DNA of 64,000 nt from Saccharicrinis sp965230625 (GCA_965230625.1 CBDDLL010000002.1:1488001-1552000), one strand, 5' to 3'. Shown: positions 28,221 to 38,279, counted from the first letter of the stretch. Program-made: numbers and translations. Notes: generated by a model not told the origin, from the sequence alone.

Positions 28221-28469
28221 TTTCAAGAGTATCATTCACTAAATAAAGACTTTACTAAAGGTAGTGATGACCTTAAAATATTTCATCTTTACCAGTCTAA
28301 TATTTTTTGCTATTTGGTCTAAGCAATAGAAGAATTGGGCAGCATTACAAGTTAAAACTCACGTTAATGCAGTAGAGCCTGAAGTTTATTTTAACACTTC
28401 AGAACTCTAACAAAAAGATTTCTTTCAAATTACTGCATCTCTTAAAATAAAATCACATGATATTATGTA

Positions 28470-29831
28470 CTAAAGAATACTTGCAACTTTATCATCTTTT
28501 ATCATGTTTAACAATTTATTTAAAATTGGATCCTCATCCTCCATATACTCCTTAGCTACATAAGGTATTTCAATATCAGGTATTAATATTCCATTTAAGC
28601 TTTTGGTATGCTCATCATACTGTACTGTAGATACTATTATTCTTTGATAAATTCTAGTACTTACAACATCCCCAAATTTTAATGAATTATGTTCTAATGG
28701 CTCCCCAACTAACACTCCTATACCGTTGTTTTGGAAAATATTTGCAAACGAAGCAGCAACTGAACCTGTTGATTTATCAATCAACACATAATAATTCATT
28801 TCACCTTGATATAACTTCTTTTTTAAGGGTATATTTCTAACTGTTAGGTCATCTGGAAACTCAACAAGTTCACCCTTCTTATGTTCTTTCAAAAACTTGT
28901 AAAACTTTTTCGTTTTTGAAGAAACTTTAATGAATTGAGATTTCATATTTAACAAAGAACTTTTATCAGACATTAACGAAAACATTTCTGCGAATTCATT
29001 TCCGTTACCACCCGGATTTCCTCTTAAATCAATTATAAAGTTTGTATAAGCTTTTGCTTTAGTATCTTCAATATACTTCTTAATATCATTAAAAATCTTC
29101 TTGTCATTTCTGAAACTAGAGATTTTGTAATAACCTGTTTTATACTCATCAATTATTTTCCCAGCACAATATTTTATTTCATCAGAAGAGCGTTTATAAT
29201 TAATACCCTCAACTGTTATTTTTTCAACTTTACCCTTTCGATTAACAATCATATTATAGTTTTCCGAAAAGGTCAATTGAGACTGTACCTGCATATTAAC
29301 ACCGTTTATCCATCTTGAATTTGGGTAAATGTATTTTAGAAATTCATTAATTCCATGACCATTAATACTTAATAATTGATCACCTCTTTTTATACCTTTA
29401 ACGTATGATTTCTTTACAATCAAAGTGTCATTAATGTTATAAACATCAAGCGGTATTAACATTATATTTTTAAACTTTCCTTTAAATCCACATTCTACTT
29501 GTAAATCTGGAAAGTACATTAGGTGTGGATCTACATAATGAAATAAATCCGTAAATCGCCTCATCTCAAGAGTAAAATCAACATCACTCAATAATTTTCC
29601 TTTATTATCATTTACAATCTGATTCACTACCGAATCTACCATAACGGTATTTATTCCCATATAAATATTAGGATGAACGCTTTCTATATATTTTCTAAGT
29701 GAGTCTACCTTTTCTTTTGTAATCTTAGTTGTTGGTCTAGGATTAATCATCTCATAATTAATTTTTTTAGATGAATTACATCCTATGAGTTGTAAAACAG
29801 CAATAATTAGCAATAGTTTTTTTAACATCAT
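28470..29831 (-). CDS. S41 family (tail-specific) peptidase lipoprotein
   Basis: I prefer the ATG at 29831, which gives a lipoprotein signal MMLKKLLLIIAVLQLIGC; an in-frame ATG at 29873 would add 14 residues before it. The protein has a helical N-terminal region, a PDZ-like part (GIKRGDQLLSINGHGINEFL) and a C-terminal S41 protease core: FIIDLRGNPGGNGNEFAEMF, then YYVLIDKSTGSVAASFANIF with the likely catalytic Ser in GSV, and GEPLEHNSLKFGDVV with the likely general-base Lys. S41 proteases cleave C-terminal regions of envelope proteins. The lipobox places it on the periplasmic or outer-membrane face. A run of eleven G lies 68-78 bp upstream of the chosen start and could modulate expression. Confidence 0.85.
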   Translation of the reverse strand: MMLKKLLLIIAVLQLIGCNSSKKINYEMINPRPTTKITKEKVDSLRKYIESVHPNIYMGINTVMVDSVVNQIVNDNKGKLLSDVDFTLEMRRFTDLFHYVDPHLMYFPDLQVECGFKGKFKNIMLIPLDVYNINDTLIVKKSYVKGIKRGDQLLSINGHGINEFLKYIYPNSRWINGVNMQVQSQLTFSENYNMIVNRKGKVEKITVEGINYKRSSDEIKYCAGKIIDEYKTGYYKISSFRNDKKIFNDIKKYIEDTKAKAYTNFIIDLRGNPGGNGNEFAEMFSLMSDKSSLLNMKSQFIKVSSKTKKFYKFLKEHKKGELVEFPDDLTVRNIPLKKKLYQGEMNYYVLIDKSTGSVAASFANIFQNNGIGVLVGEPLEHNSLKFGDVVSTRIYQRIIVSTVQYDEHTKSLNGILIPDIEIPYVAKEYMEDEDPILNKLLNMIKDDKVASIL

Positions 29832-29898
29832 TTTAAGAATAGTTTCTAAAGAGATCAAAAATTTAAATTTCATAATATATTTTTTAATTCAATATAAA

Positions 29899-29909
29899 GG
29901 GGGGGGGGG
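29899..29909 (-). promoter_or_regulatory. Homopolymeric G11/C11 tract in leader of S41 protease gene
   Basis: Eleven G in a row (C11 on the coding strand) stand in otherwise AT-rich DNA, 26-36 bp upstream of the ATG at 29873 and 68-78 bp upstream of the ATG at 29831. A -7-like TATTTTTG on the minus strand (29941 to 29934) lies further upstream, so the tract would fall in the transcribed leader. Confidence 0.6.
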
Positions 29910-30057
29910 ACGCTTACCCTCCATTTATTGTTACAAAAATATATTGTATCCCTTTAACAGAACTATCAAAATTAAGAAGTAATCCATTGGCAATCTGCTC
30001 TTGCCAATGAAACAAATATGTAAATAAGTTAAGTATTGATCAAGCAGTTTTAAAAAA

Positions 30058-32163
30058 TCATATTTTAATCCCTAAAACAACAATATCATCTACTTGCTCG
30101 TATTTTTTATTGGTGTAAGGATCGTTGTACGACATCCAATTATTTAAAGTATTGCTAAGAACTGAAATTTGCTTACTCATTGGTTCTCCTTGACTTTGTA
30201 GTAGTAATTGTTTAAAAGCCTTGTATTTAAATTTCTTCCCATTTTCGCCTCCAAATTGATCTGCATATCCATCAGAAAACATATAAAAGCAGTCACCTTT
30301 TGCAATGTCAATATTAGTTACTTTAAAATTATAAATCTTAGGATAGATACCAATTGGCATTTTATCGGCTTTAATCTCAGTCAATTCGCTATCCTTAATA
30401 AAGTAAAGCGAATTGTTGGCACCAGCATACTGTAGCTTATTTGTATTGTAATTGATTGTGCAAACAGCTATATCCATTCCATCCTGATGCTCTCCTAAAT
30501 TCCCTTTTTGCTTTAGTGCTTTTATTAACTCTTCCCTTAAAAGGTCAAGGATTTTGCCAGGATCAACAATCATCGTTTTATTCACTATTTCGTTTAAAAG
30601 AGAAACACCCAATACACTCATAAAAGCACCCGGAACACCATGTCCTGTACAATCAGCAACTGCTATAACTACATGGTTTTTTATTTTAGACATCCAATAG
30701 AAATCTCCACTAACAATATCCTTGGGTTTATAAAATATGAAATGCTCCTTAAGCAGTTTTTTAACAATGTCAGACGATGGTAGTATGGCTTCCTGTATTT
30801 GCTTAGCATACTTAATGCTATCCATTATTTCGTTCTGATTGCGTTGTATTTCGTCTCGTTGAGTTACTAAAACAGTATTCGCTTTTCTTTTTTGCCTGTA
30901 CATTGTAAATATTAAAAAAGCAAATGCAAGTATAACTACCAAACCTGCAATAAAAGTATAGATAACCATTCTTTGTTTTGCCAACAATGCTTCATCCTTT
31001 TCCCATTCATGGTTAAGTCTTTCTATCTCTTTTTCTTTAGCATGCGTAATTAACTTCGTCTTTTCATCATATGAAATTTTGTCTTCTTTTTCTTTTAGCT
31101 TCACATACTTTTTATAATATTCTTTTGCTTCCTTAGGATTTTTAATACCCATATAAGCATGAGAAAATGCATTGTAATTAAAAATTATCATACGATTATT
31201 ATCCAATTCTTTTGCCTTATTTAAACTTTTTAGCAAATATTCAATTGCCGTATAACACTCCCCCATAAACAGATACGAATGACCAATACCATGTAATACT
31301 TTACACTCGAATTCCGGGTCATCAATTTCTTTAAGAACTTCTAATGCTTTGTTAAAATGCTGTACAGCTTTATGATTTTCTTCCAGCTCCTCATAGCTGA
31401 GTCCAATATTAAAATGCGCATTGGTAATATTAGCCTTATCATCAATTGCTTGACTATGTTTTAAAGCTTTTCGGTAATTTATCAGTGCATCATCATGATT
31501 TGTCGACAAGCTATTTATAATCCCTAATTTATGACTCAAATCTATCATTTTAGATAAATCGGTGGATTCTGTAACAATGTTCAAAGCCTTACTAAAGTAT
31601 TCAATTGCACTCTCGTAATCTTCCAATGTCATACACACAGATCCTAACTCTTCTAAACAAATAACAATACCTTCGTTATTATTTATCTCTTTAAATAACT
31701 CAAGGGATTTGGTATAAAATTCTTTGGCATTATTATAATGTGTCCAATCGAAATAGGCGTTACCAACATTACTTGTTATTATTGCAATAAGCTTTTTATC
31801 TCCATGCTTTTTTGCTAGTTCTAAGCTTTCGGTATAATATTTCACCGAAGTTTCGTAATGTTCCAAGTCTGTATTTATTTCACCCAGAAATAATAAAGAA
31901 TTGATGATTTTAACAGTATCGTTAAGAGATTGAGCTATTGATAATGCATTCTGTCCAAAAATCATTGCCGAATCAGCATCAATTTCTAGATATTCCTTTG
32001 AAAGCATATGATTTGCTTCGAGTTTTTTAATATTAGCTTTTGAGTTTTTTTCTACTATTCTTCGTAAACTATCAATCCTAGTATAGGTATTACAAAACGC
32101 TACATTATATATACTAAATACCAATACAATTAAAATCTTAATAATGTTTTGACATCGTCTCAT
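30058..32163 (-). CDS. TPR-repeat membrane protein with SpoIIE-type PP2C phosphatase domain
   Basis: The 701-residue protein has a signal-like N-terminus (IIKILIVLVFSIYNVAFC) and about eight tetratricopeptide repeats (~30-370). A coiled coil, one membrane segment (~398-420, YTFIAGLVVILAFAFLIF) and a second coiled coil follow. The cytoplasmic SpoIIE/PP2C domain (~450-701) starts around EAILPSSDIVKKLLKEHFIF, with GDFYWM, ADCTGHGVPGAFMS and the final DDIVVLGIKI carrying the metal-binding aspartates of the family. Such proteins dephosphorylate anti-anti-sigma (STAS-domain) proteins or related serine-phosphoproteins. The STAS-like protein at 7958 is a conceivable but unproven substrate. Architecture parallels the TPR kinase at 3224, suggesting the same kind of periplasmic sensing. 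It is monocistronic. Confidence 0.9.
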   Translation of the reverse strand: MRRCQNIIKILIVLVFSIYNVAFCNTYTRIDSLRRIVEKNSKANIKKLEANHMLSKEYLEIDADSAMIFGQNALSIAQSLNDTVKIINSLLFLGEINTDLEHYETSVKYYTESLELAKKHGDKKLIAIITSNVGNAYFDWTHYNNAKEFYTKSLELFKEINNNEGIVICLEELGSVCMTLEDYESAIEYFSKALNIVTESTDLSKMIDLSHKLGIINSLSTNHDDALINYRKALKHSQAIDDKANITNAHFNIGLSYEELEENHKAVQHFNKALEVLKEIDDPEFECKVLHGIGHSYLFMGECYTAIEYLLKSLNKAKELDNNRMIIFNYNAFSHAYMGIKNPKEAKEYYKKYVKLKEKEDKISYDEKTKLITHAKEKEIERLNHEWEKDEALLAKQRMVIYTFIAGLVVILAFAFLIFTMYRQKRKANTVLVTQRDEIQRNQNEIMDSIKYAKQIQEAILPSSDIVKKLLKEHFIFYKPKDIVSGDFYWMSKIKNHVVIAVADCTGHGVPGAFMSVLGVSLLNEIVNKTMIVDPGKILDLLREELIKALKQKGNLGEHQDGMDIAVCTINYNTNKLQYAGANNSLYFIKDSELTEIKADKMPIGIYPKIYNFKVTNIDIAKGDCFYMFSDGYADQFGGENGKKFKYKAFKQLLLQSQGEPMSKQISVLSNTLNNWMSYNDPYTNKKYEQVDDIVVLGIKI

Positions 32164-32393
32164 CTTAATTATCTATTATATATAGTAAGAAGATTATAGA
32201 ATTTACTCGTTTTTGTTTTAAGATAATTGAAAGCATCACCTATTTATCTCTCTTTCAAAGTTATCAAAATAATTCTTTAACGTAGATACTTTATTACAGC
32301 AAATATTTATCTTTTAAAAAGCCCCAGAAGCTTATATCCCCCTCATATTGTTCAACTTATAACCACAAAATATCCTCCATCAGCTCTTTTATT
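32164..32393. other. Divergent intergenic region upstream of promoter copy D
   Basis: This region separates the minus-strand phosphatase gene (start 32163) from the plus-strand tandem-box promoter. No gene or clear structure is visible. Confidence 0.4.
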
Positions 32394-32481
32394 GTTACCT
32401 TTTGTTAACCTTATTTAGGTAATTCGTCACCTCTTGTTAACCCCATTGTTTTCATTCTAACTTAACTACTCCACATATTTG
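32394..32481 (+). promoter_or_regulatory. Tandem GTTACC/GTTAACC activator-type promoter, copy D
   Basis: Box 1 GTTACCTTTTGTTAACC (32394-32410) and box 2 GTCACCTCTTGTTAACC (32426-32442) are 32 bp apart. The -7 TTTG at 32478-32481 starts 42 bp after the last GTTAACC (32436). This copy is 24 kb from the others and its flanks are unrelated. The next convincing gene starts at 32826, so the leader would be about 340 nt; only a 13-codon frame (start ~32550) lies between. Confidence 0.8.
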
Positions 32482-32825
32482 TAATTAGAAATAATAAGAT
32501 AAAGTGTTTACACACAATACATTTTACTCAATCATTTGAAAATTTAAAAATGAATTGTACTCAATTTACTGTTATAGCAATTTCGCTATGATATAGGTAT
32601 AATGATTAAGTCCGCTGGAATAGATAAATAAAGAGATATCATTAATGTTATTAGACATTTTCAATATCCTGTTACTAGTTACCGAAAGTTGATATAAAAT
32701 CTTGACTTTCCGCCTCATTTATTCCAATCTTGGAATAATTTTTTTTAACATAAAACGCATTGCCCTACCCAAATGCTTTTTATAGAATTGCACTTTCAAA
32801 AAAATAGCTAAAACACATAACAATT

Positions 32826-35525
32826 ATGCAAAAAAGATTATTACTATTATTTTTTATTTCCCTAGGAATACTAACCTTACTGAATGCCCAAACCGGAGAA
32901 TATAAAGCTGGAGATGAAGCCGGAGCAAGCAGAACTAGTGGTGACTATAACACCTTTGTTGCAGATTCGGCTGGATATAGCTTAACAACCGGAAGCAGTA
33001 ATATTTTTCTAGGATACAGGTCTGGTTTTTTTAGTACTTTAACCAGTGAAAATGTTTTTATTGGATATGATGCTGGTTATTCAAATGTAACAGGTACAGA
33101 TAATACATTTATTGGTTATATGGCAGGTTATTACAATACCGATACAGATAATACTTTTATTGGTAATAAGGCAGGTATATTTAATACAACAGGATCGGAC
33201 AACACTTTTATTGGTGAGGGTGCTGGTATACGAGTTACTACCGGAGATGATAATACATTTATTGGACATAAAGCAGGAGCAAGTTCTTATTCAACAAGCA
33301 GTAATTCTAATCCATCAACAGCTTCTGATAATACAGCTATTGGTTCTTCAGCAATGTTCAGTGTTACTAGTGGGTACCGTAACACTACAGTTGGAAATGA
33401 AGCAGGTTATGATATTAAGGAAGGATCTTACAATACATGCTTGGGTGACTCTTCTGGATTGGACATTGGTTCAGGATCATATAACACTATGATTGGCCAA
33501 GGAGCTGGAGCTTGTACCGAACATGCTGATGGTAATACTTTTGTAGGAGTTAGAGCTGGATGGGATAACAACCGTACTAACGAAACCAATAATGCTAATT
33601 ACAACACTGCCTTAGGTTTAGAAGCAGGGTATACCAACCGCGAAGGATCATATAATACTGTATTGGGGGCATATGCAGACTTTGGTACTCCTGGTTACAG
33701 CGACAATAATTATAATATATTAATTGGATACGATGCTACTTTGTTTGGATCCGGCCATAATGGTAAGAGTAGATCTACTGTTATTGGATCTTATGCTGAT
33801 GGCAGACAACATGATATTGTTGGTATTGGTTATAATGTAGACATAGATGGACAATTCAGTATTGGTATTGGTAATGAGGCGGAAACCGATGCTAATGGAG
33901 CCATTGCTATTGGATATAATACCATAGCCCACAATGAGTATAGCATTATTTTGGGAGCCAACAGTGAAGTAAATGGCGATAGTGCCATTGTAATTGGTAC
34001 TAATTCAACAAGCGATAAAGCTTATACTGTAGTTATAGGTAATGATGCCACAGCCGATACAACCAATAGTTTTATTATTGGGGGTACTTCAGCTTATAAT
34101 CGAATGACGTTAGGTATAGGTACTTCTAAACCTAACTTAAACTCAAGCGTTGATCTTTCAGAGGTAGACAAAGGTTTTTTAATCAACCGTCTTTCTGAAA
34201 CTGAAGTAAATACATTCGCAAGTTCGTTGACGTCAGATGATATTGGTATGATGATTTACGATAGAACCAATCATAAATTAAATATTTGGAACGGGTCAGA
34301 ATGGCTTATTAACGGTATTCAAAGTCTTAACCTCGTAGACAATATTTTATCTATTTCTGATAGCAATTCGGTTGACCTTTCAGCTTACCTTGACAACACA
34401 GATAAACAAGAACTTAGTCTATCAACTAATACATTAAGTATTTCTGGAGGTAGCAATACTATTAATCTTTCGGATTATTTAGACAATACTGATGCGCAAA
34501 CATTAAATATTGTAGATAATTCACTTTCTATTTCAAATGGTAACTCAGTTAGTTTAAATTCTTATCTGGATAATACAGATAATCAGGAATTAAGTTTAAC
34601 AACCAACACTTTGGGTATTTCCGGAAGTACAAACACAGTCGATCTTTCAGGTTATTTAGACAATACTGACACTCAAACCTTATCCTTATCAGGTACAGAT
34701 TTAACCATATCTGGTGGTAACACATTAGACGTTAGTAGTCTCCAAGATGGCTATGAGGCCAATACCGATAACCAGGAATTAGGATATTCAAATGATGTTT
34801 TAAGCATATCAGGAGGAACTACCACGATTAACTTATCAGCGTATAAAGACAATACTGATGCTCAAAATTTATCATTGAATGGTACTTCTCTTTCTATTGA
34901 TAACGGAAACGGTGTTGACTTATCTTCACTACAAGATGGAACTGGTACCGATGATCAAACTCTTGCTTTATCGGGAAGTACTTTAAGTATTGAAGGTGGA
35001 AATTCGGTTGACCTATTATCAGTTCAGGATGGTTACGAGGCAAACACTGATAATCAAACGCTTTCCGTAAATGGTAATTCTTTAACAATATCAGGAGGTA
35101 ATACAGTTGATTTATCAGAAATACTTATCGACCAACAAACTCAGATTGATGCTTTAGAAGATCGAATTGCTGAATTAGAATCGCAAATGGTTACTGTTAT
35201 GGATGCTTTAGGAGTAACAACAAGCACACAAATGAAATCTGCTCAGGTTCAAAAATCAAAATTATATCAAAATTCTCCTAACCCTACAAGTGGATCAACT
35301 TACTTAGGGTATTTTGTTGTAGAGTCAAATGCACATGCTTATATTGTAGTATATAACTTAAATGGAATAGAAGTAGAACGTTTCCCAATTGACCAACAGG
35401 GAGAAGGTAAAATTATATTTAATTGCAGTCATTTATCGAAAGGAACTTACTTATACTCGTTATATGTAAATGATAGTTTGAAAGATACTAAAAGAATGGT
35501 TATTAAACAAATATCTTTAAGATAA
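32826..35525 (+). CDS. YadA-head-like fibrous T9SS type A surface protein
   Basis: The 899-residue protein has signal MQKRLLLLFFISLGILTLLNAQ. Residues ~30-430 are repeats of about 20 residues of the form NTFIGYxAGxxNTTGxD, like the left-handed beta-roll head of trimeric autotransporter adhesins. Residues ~480-750 hold a second repeat type, LSLSxNTLSISGGNTVxLSxYLDNTDNQ, of ~25-35 residues, also predicted beta-fibrous. A short coiled coil (QQTQIDALEDRIAELESQM) could trimerise it. The C-terminal ~80 residues (LYQNSPNPTSGSTYLGYFVV...KRMVIKQ) are a T9SS type A sorting domain in place of the autotransporter membrane anchor. Likely a trimeric adhesive fibre. Promoter copy D lies 345 bp upstream and may control it. 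A strong terminator follows. Confidence 0.85.
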   Translation: MQKRLLLLFFISLGILTLLNAQTGEYKAGDEAGASRTSGDYNTFVADSAGYSLTTGSSNIFLGYRSGFFSTLTSENVFIGYDAGYSNVTGTDNTFIGYMAGYYNTDTDNTFIGNKAGIFNTTGSDNTFIGEGAGIRVTTGDDNTFIGHKAGASSYSTSSNSNPSTASDNTAIGSSAMFSVTSGYRNTTVGNEAGYDIKEGSYNTCLGDSSGLDIGSGSYNTMIGQGAGACTEHADGNTFVGVRAGWDNNRTNETNNANYNTALGLEAGYTNREGSYNTVLGAYADFGTPGYSDNNYNILIGYDATLFGSGHNGKSRSTVIGSYADGRQHDIVGIGYNVDIDGQFSIGIGNEAETDANGAIAIGYNTIAHNEYSIILGANSEVNGDSAIVIGTNSTSDKAYTVVIGNDATADTTNSFIIGGTSAYNRMTLGIGTSKPNLNSSVDLSEVDKGFLINRLSETEVNTFASSLTSDDIGMMIYDRTNHKLNIWNGSEWLINGIQSLNLVDNILSISDSNSVDLSAYLDNTDKQELSLSTNTLSISGGSNTINLSDYLDNTDAQTLNIVDNSLSISNGNSVSLNSYLDNTDNQELSLTTNTLGISGSTNTVDLSGYLDNTDTQTLSLSGTDLTISGGNTLDVSSLQDGYEANTDNQELGYSNDVLSISGGTTTINLSAYKDNTDAQNLSLNGTSLSIDNGNGVDLSSLQDGTGTDDQTLALSGSTLSIEGGNSVDLLSVQDGYEANTDNQTLSVNGNSLTISGGNTVDLSEILIDQQTQIDALEDRIAELESQMVTVMDALGVTTSTQMKSAQVQKSKLYQNSPNPTSGSTYLGYFVVESNAHAYIVVYNLNGIEVERFPIDQQGEGKIIFNCSHLSKGTYLYSLYVNDSLKDTKRMVIKQISLR

Positions 35526-35529
35526 AATT

Positions 35530-35573
35530 AAGCGAGGCTGTCAAAATTATCTATGTAACAGCCTCGCTTTTTA
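35530..35573. terminator. Bidirectional terminator between convergent genes
   Basis: AAGCGAGGCTGT (35530-35541) pairs perfectly with ACAGCCTCGCTT (35558-35569), followed by T on the plus strand. It lies between the stop at 35525 and the converging minus-strand stop at 35590. Confidence 0.85.
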
Positions 35574-35589
35574 ATACAATATGAGCTTT

Positions 35590-37428
35590 TTATTTCTTAA
35601 TCACTTTAAAGTTTTCAGTTGAACCATTTGTAATTACTGAAACAATATAAATACCCTGAGGTTGATTAGCAATATCAATTGTAACTTTTTCTTCGTTAGA
35701 AGTTATTGACTTTACAACTGCTCCATTGGAACTTAAAATGTTTATATTTTTAAATCCAGCTTTTAAATTTGCAATATTAATTACTCCATTAGTTGGATTA
35801 GGAGCAATTACAATATTATTTTCTTGTCCCACATTATCATTAATTGCAGTAGTAGATCCTGTATTTATAAATATTGGATTTGAATAAAACCATAAGTCAG
35901 CATATGCTTCATCTTCTCCGTTAAGAGGTGAATTAAAATCCGATAATGGATTACCCGCAGCATCTGTTTCGTTTTCAACATCTAATCCCATATTAGTACC
36001 ACGTAAGCGAAGATATATAGGCTTAGTTACATTAATTATAACATATTCCATTTCGTATTCTCCATTACCTAATGCATTCCAAGCATTACTTGTAATACCT
36101 TCCGAATCTTTTTCTCCTCCATTAGCATCAAATCTGGCAATAACTCTTGTTGTTTCAACAGATGGATTATTATAATCATCACTAGTTGGTTCTACATAAT
36201 CACTTACTTCTCCCATAATTAAATCAATGTGATGCAATTCAGGAGTATTGTATTCTGAATTAGAACAGAAATTAGTTCCTTGAGGATCTTTTACTTTAAT
36301 TTTCACAGTCACAGTTTGACCTTCAACATTAACATTCTGTCCCATTACAGCTATCTTATCACCAGCTTCTACTGAAAAATCAAGTGAATTAATAAGATCG
36401 CCCATTACAACCCATGAATTACCTGAACGCAAACCGTTTATTATCGACTGAGGATTTGTTTTATCACTTACATAAGTATATGTTTTAAGGTACTCTCCTG
36501 GGTAAAAATCTCTCTCTTCGTCATGAAAATCTGAATTTGCAAATAACCACCAATTTCTACCTTCGCTTAACATAGCATCCCAAAGTCCTCCAACTTGTGC
36601 ACAATATACTCCTGCTCCGCCAAAAGTTCCACCACCATCTGCTTTAGCTGCTTCGTATCCTCCACGCTCAGACTGCTTTTGATGTCCTGGAATACTTTCA
36701 AATCCAAAACATACGTCTGGAGCTACATTATTCATATCCCTAAAATCAGATATAGTATATTTCTTCTTTCTTTCTGGATGAGCAGGAATTACATAACTGG
36801 TATTTTGATGATTTTGGTTTAACCACTCAAGTGCTTCTAATGTTTTTGCATGATTCTCTTTTGTACTTTTAGTCCATCCTTCACCTGCACCACCAGTTTC
36901 GTCATAATCTCTTGCATCAAACATAAATTCGAATTCTGCAATGGCATCGATATTTGGATTTTCTTCTTTAAACTGGTCGCAAAGAATAACCATACTTGCA
37001 TGTTCGTGTCCTGGAACATTCATTTCGTAACCATGAATAATTACGTTTGAAGGATACTCTTGACGCAATTGCAATAAATGAGGAAACGAATATTCTCCCA
37101 GCATCTGCCAACGCCACATACGTCTGTAGCTATTTTTATAATTCTCTTTTCCTTTAAATACAATTTCACTGTCGTCTTGCCAGTATTTTAGTATTCCTTT
37201 TTCATCTCCCGATACACGACCATCAAATTCGTAAGCACCTCCATGCTCACTGTTAGCCCACCAGTCAAGTCCAAATTCAACGCCTTTCTTCATAACATGT
37301 TCCATACTGAAATCACCATCAGTAAACCTAGTATGTTGATGAAAATCACCAGCTACCCAGCCTTCTTGAGCAATTAAATTACCCGTAAATAAACATAAAA
37401 CAATTAATGATAAGGTAATAGTTTTCAT
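35590..37428 (-). CDS. Secreted PHP-type (CehA/McbA-like) metallohydrolase, T9SS type A
   Basis: The 612-residue protein has signal MKTITLSLIVLCLFTGNLIA. The PHP-type metal-binding core shows H30 and H32 in GDFHQHTRFTDG, ANSEHGG (~H62), and further histidines in IHGYEMNVPGHEHA, VIPAHPERKK and FANSDFHDEERD. Such domains hydrolyse phosphoesters or amide-like bonds; the substrate cannot be inferred. A beta domain follows (~350-530), then a type A T9SS sorting domain (IVIAPNPTNGVINIANLKAG...GSTENFKVIKK). It is therefore a cell-surface or released hydrolase. It converges with the YadA-like gene and appears to be monocistronic. Confidence 0.82.
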   Translation of the reverse strand: MKTITLSLIVLCLFTGNLIAQEGWVAGDFHQHTRFTDGDFSMEHVMKKGVEFGLDWWANSEHGGAYEFDGRVSGDEKGILKYWQDDSEIVFKGKENYKNSYRRMWRWQMLGEYSFPHLLQLRQEYPSNVIIHGYEMNVPGHEHASMVILCDQFKEENPNIDAIAEFEFMFDARDYDETGGAGEGWTKSTKENHAKTLEALEWLNQNHQNTSYVIPAHPERKKKYTISDFRDMNNVAPDVCFGFESIPGHQKQSERGGYEAAKADGGGTFGGAGVYCAQVGGLWDAMLSEGRNWWLFANSDFHDEERDFYPGEYLKTYTYVSDKTNPQSIINGLRSGNSWVVMGDLINSLDFSVEAGDKIAVMGQNVNVEGQTVTVKIKVKDPQGTNFCSNSEYNTPELHHIDLIMGEVSDYVEPTSDDYNNPSVETTRVIARFDANGGEKDSEGITSNAWNALGNGEYEMEYVIINVTKPIYLRLRGTNMGLDVENETDAAGNPLSDFNSPLNGEDEAYADLWFYSNPIFINTGSTTAINDNVGQENNIVIAPNPTNGVINIANLKAGFKNINILSSNGAVVKSITSNEEKVTIDIANQPQGIYIVSVITNGSTENFKVIKK

Positions 37429-38279
37429 AATAATAGTTGCTTTTGTGTTGTAAATAGTTTATTTTAACTGGCCGCAAAGAACATCTTATCATATTATCTA
37501 TCCTTAACGTTAATGTTATCTATACATCACTTAGTTTTCTGTAATATCAAAGATTTAGACCTATTTTTAATTTTGAAAGAACAAAAAAGAAGAATATTAA
37601 TTGTATTATTAGCGCCTTTTTATTTAACAACTATATTATCTAATATATTCGTTGACATAAAAACAAATAAGTACTAATTTGCTTATTCTTTACGATATAT
37701 TAACATTGAATTGAAGAAAATCATAAGAATAATCAAAAGATATATGTTGTATCGTTGTAAATTTTCTATATGTTCTTTTCTTCATCCGTATTATATTGAA
37801 TAATTAAATCCAAAACCTACTTCTAATAATATTGAATAAGGTAACGGCACTACTGTATATGTTGTTTTGTTATATTTGTTAACTAATGTATCCTCATGTT
37901 TAGATTAAAAATGCAAAATAGAAGATTCGCAAAACATGTATATTTTATTTAAAATCACACAAAGGATACTATAGTTTAGAGTTAGTAGAGTTTTAATAGG
38001 AATCTGCTGAACAAAAACACCTATCTATTGAATTAATTTAGTTAATACAATTTGATTCTTTTTATTTGTAAATAAAACAAGTTAAAAGATTATATTAGTA
38101 ATTGTAAGTTACATTTAAGAACAACAAAAAATTTACAATTACATATTAGAATATCATTCTAATGCAAAACAACTTTGGATTTAATCTTGACAATTTGTTT
38201 AATTGTCGTGAATATTTTCATCGGGTGTTCTTTGGCAATACTGCCCAGTAAACTATGTAACAACTAAAAACTTAGAAAT
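37429..38279. other. 850-bp AT-rich intergenic region
   Basis: No ORF with recognisable features or RNA gene is seen. It separates divergent genes (minus-strand start at 37428, plus-strand start at 38280) and so must hold both promoters. A short stretch at 37869-37904 resembles the tandem boxes superficially but lacks their spacing. Confidence 0.45.

Larger units (their letters stand above)
27756..28469. other. 714-bp intergenic region with repeat fragments
   Basis: No gene is seen. The region holds two copies of the degenerate interspersed repeat (27857-27895 inverted and 28167-28220), and a perfect 9-bp hairpin ACCCCTTTG-AA-CAAAGGGGT at 28022-28041 without a T-run. It separates two minus-strand genes. 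Confidence 0.5.

Noticed and set aside
37869..37904. Possible fifth tandem-box promoter (GTTATATTTGTTAAC...CCTCATGTTTAGA)
   Set aside because: Half-site spacing is 9 and 20 bp instead of 10 and 32, and both boxes lack the CC core, so it fails the fixed geometry.
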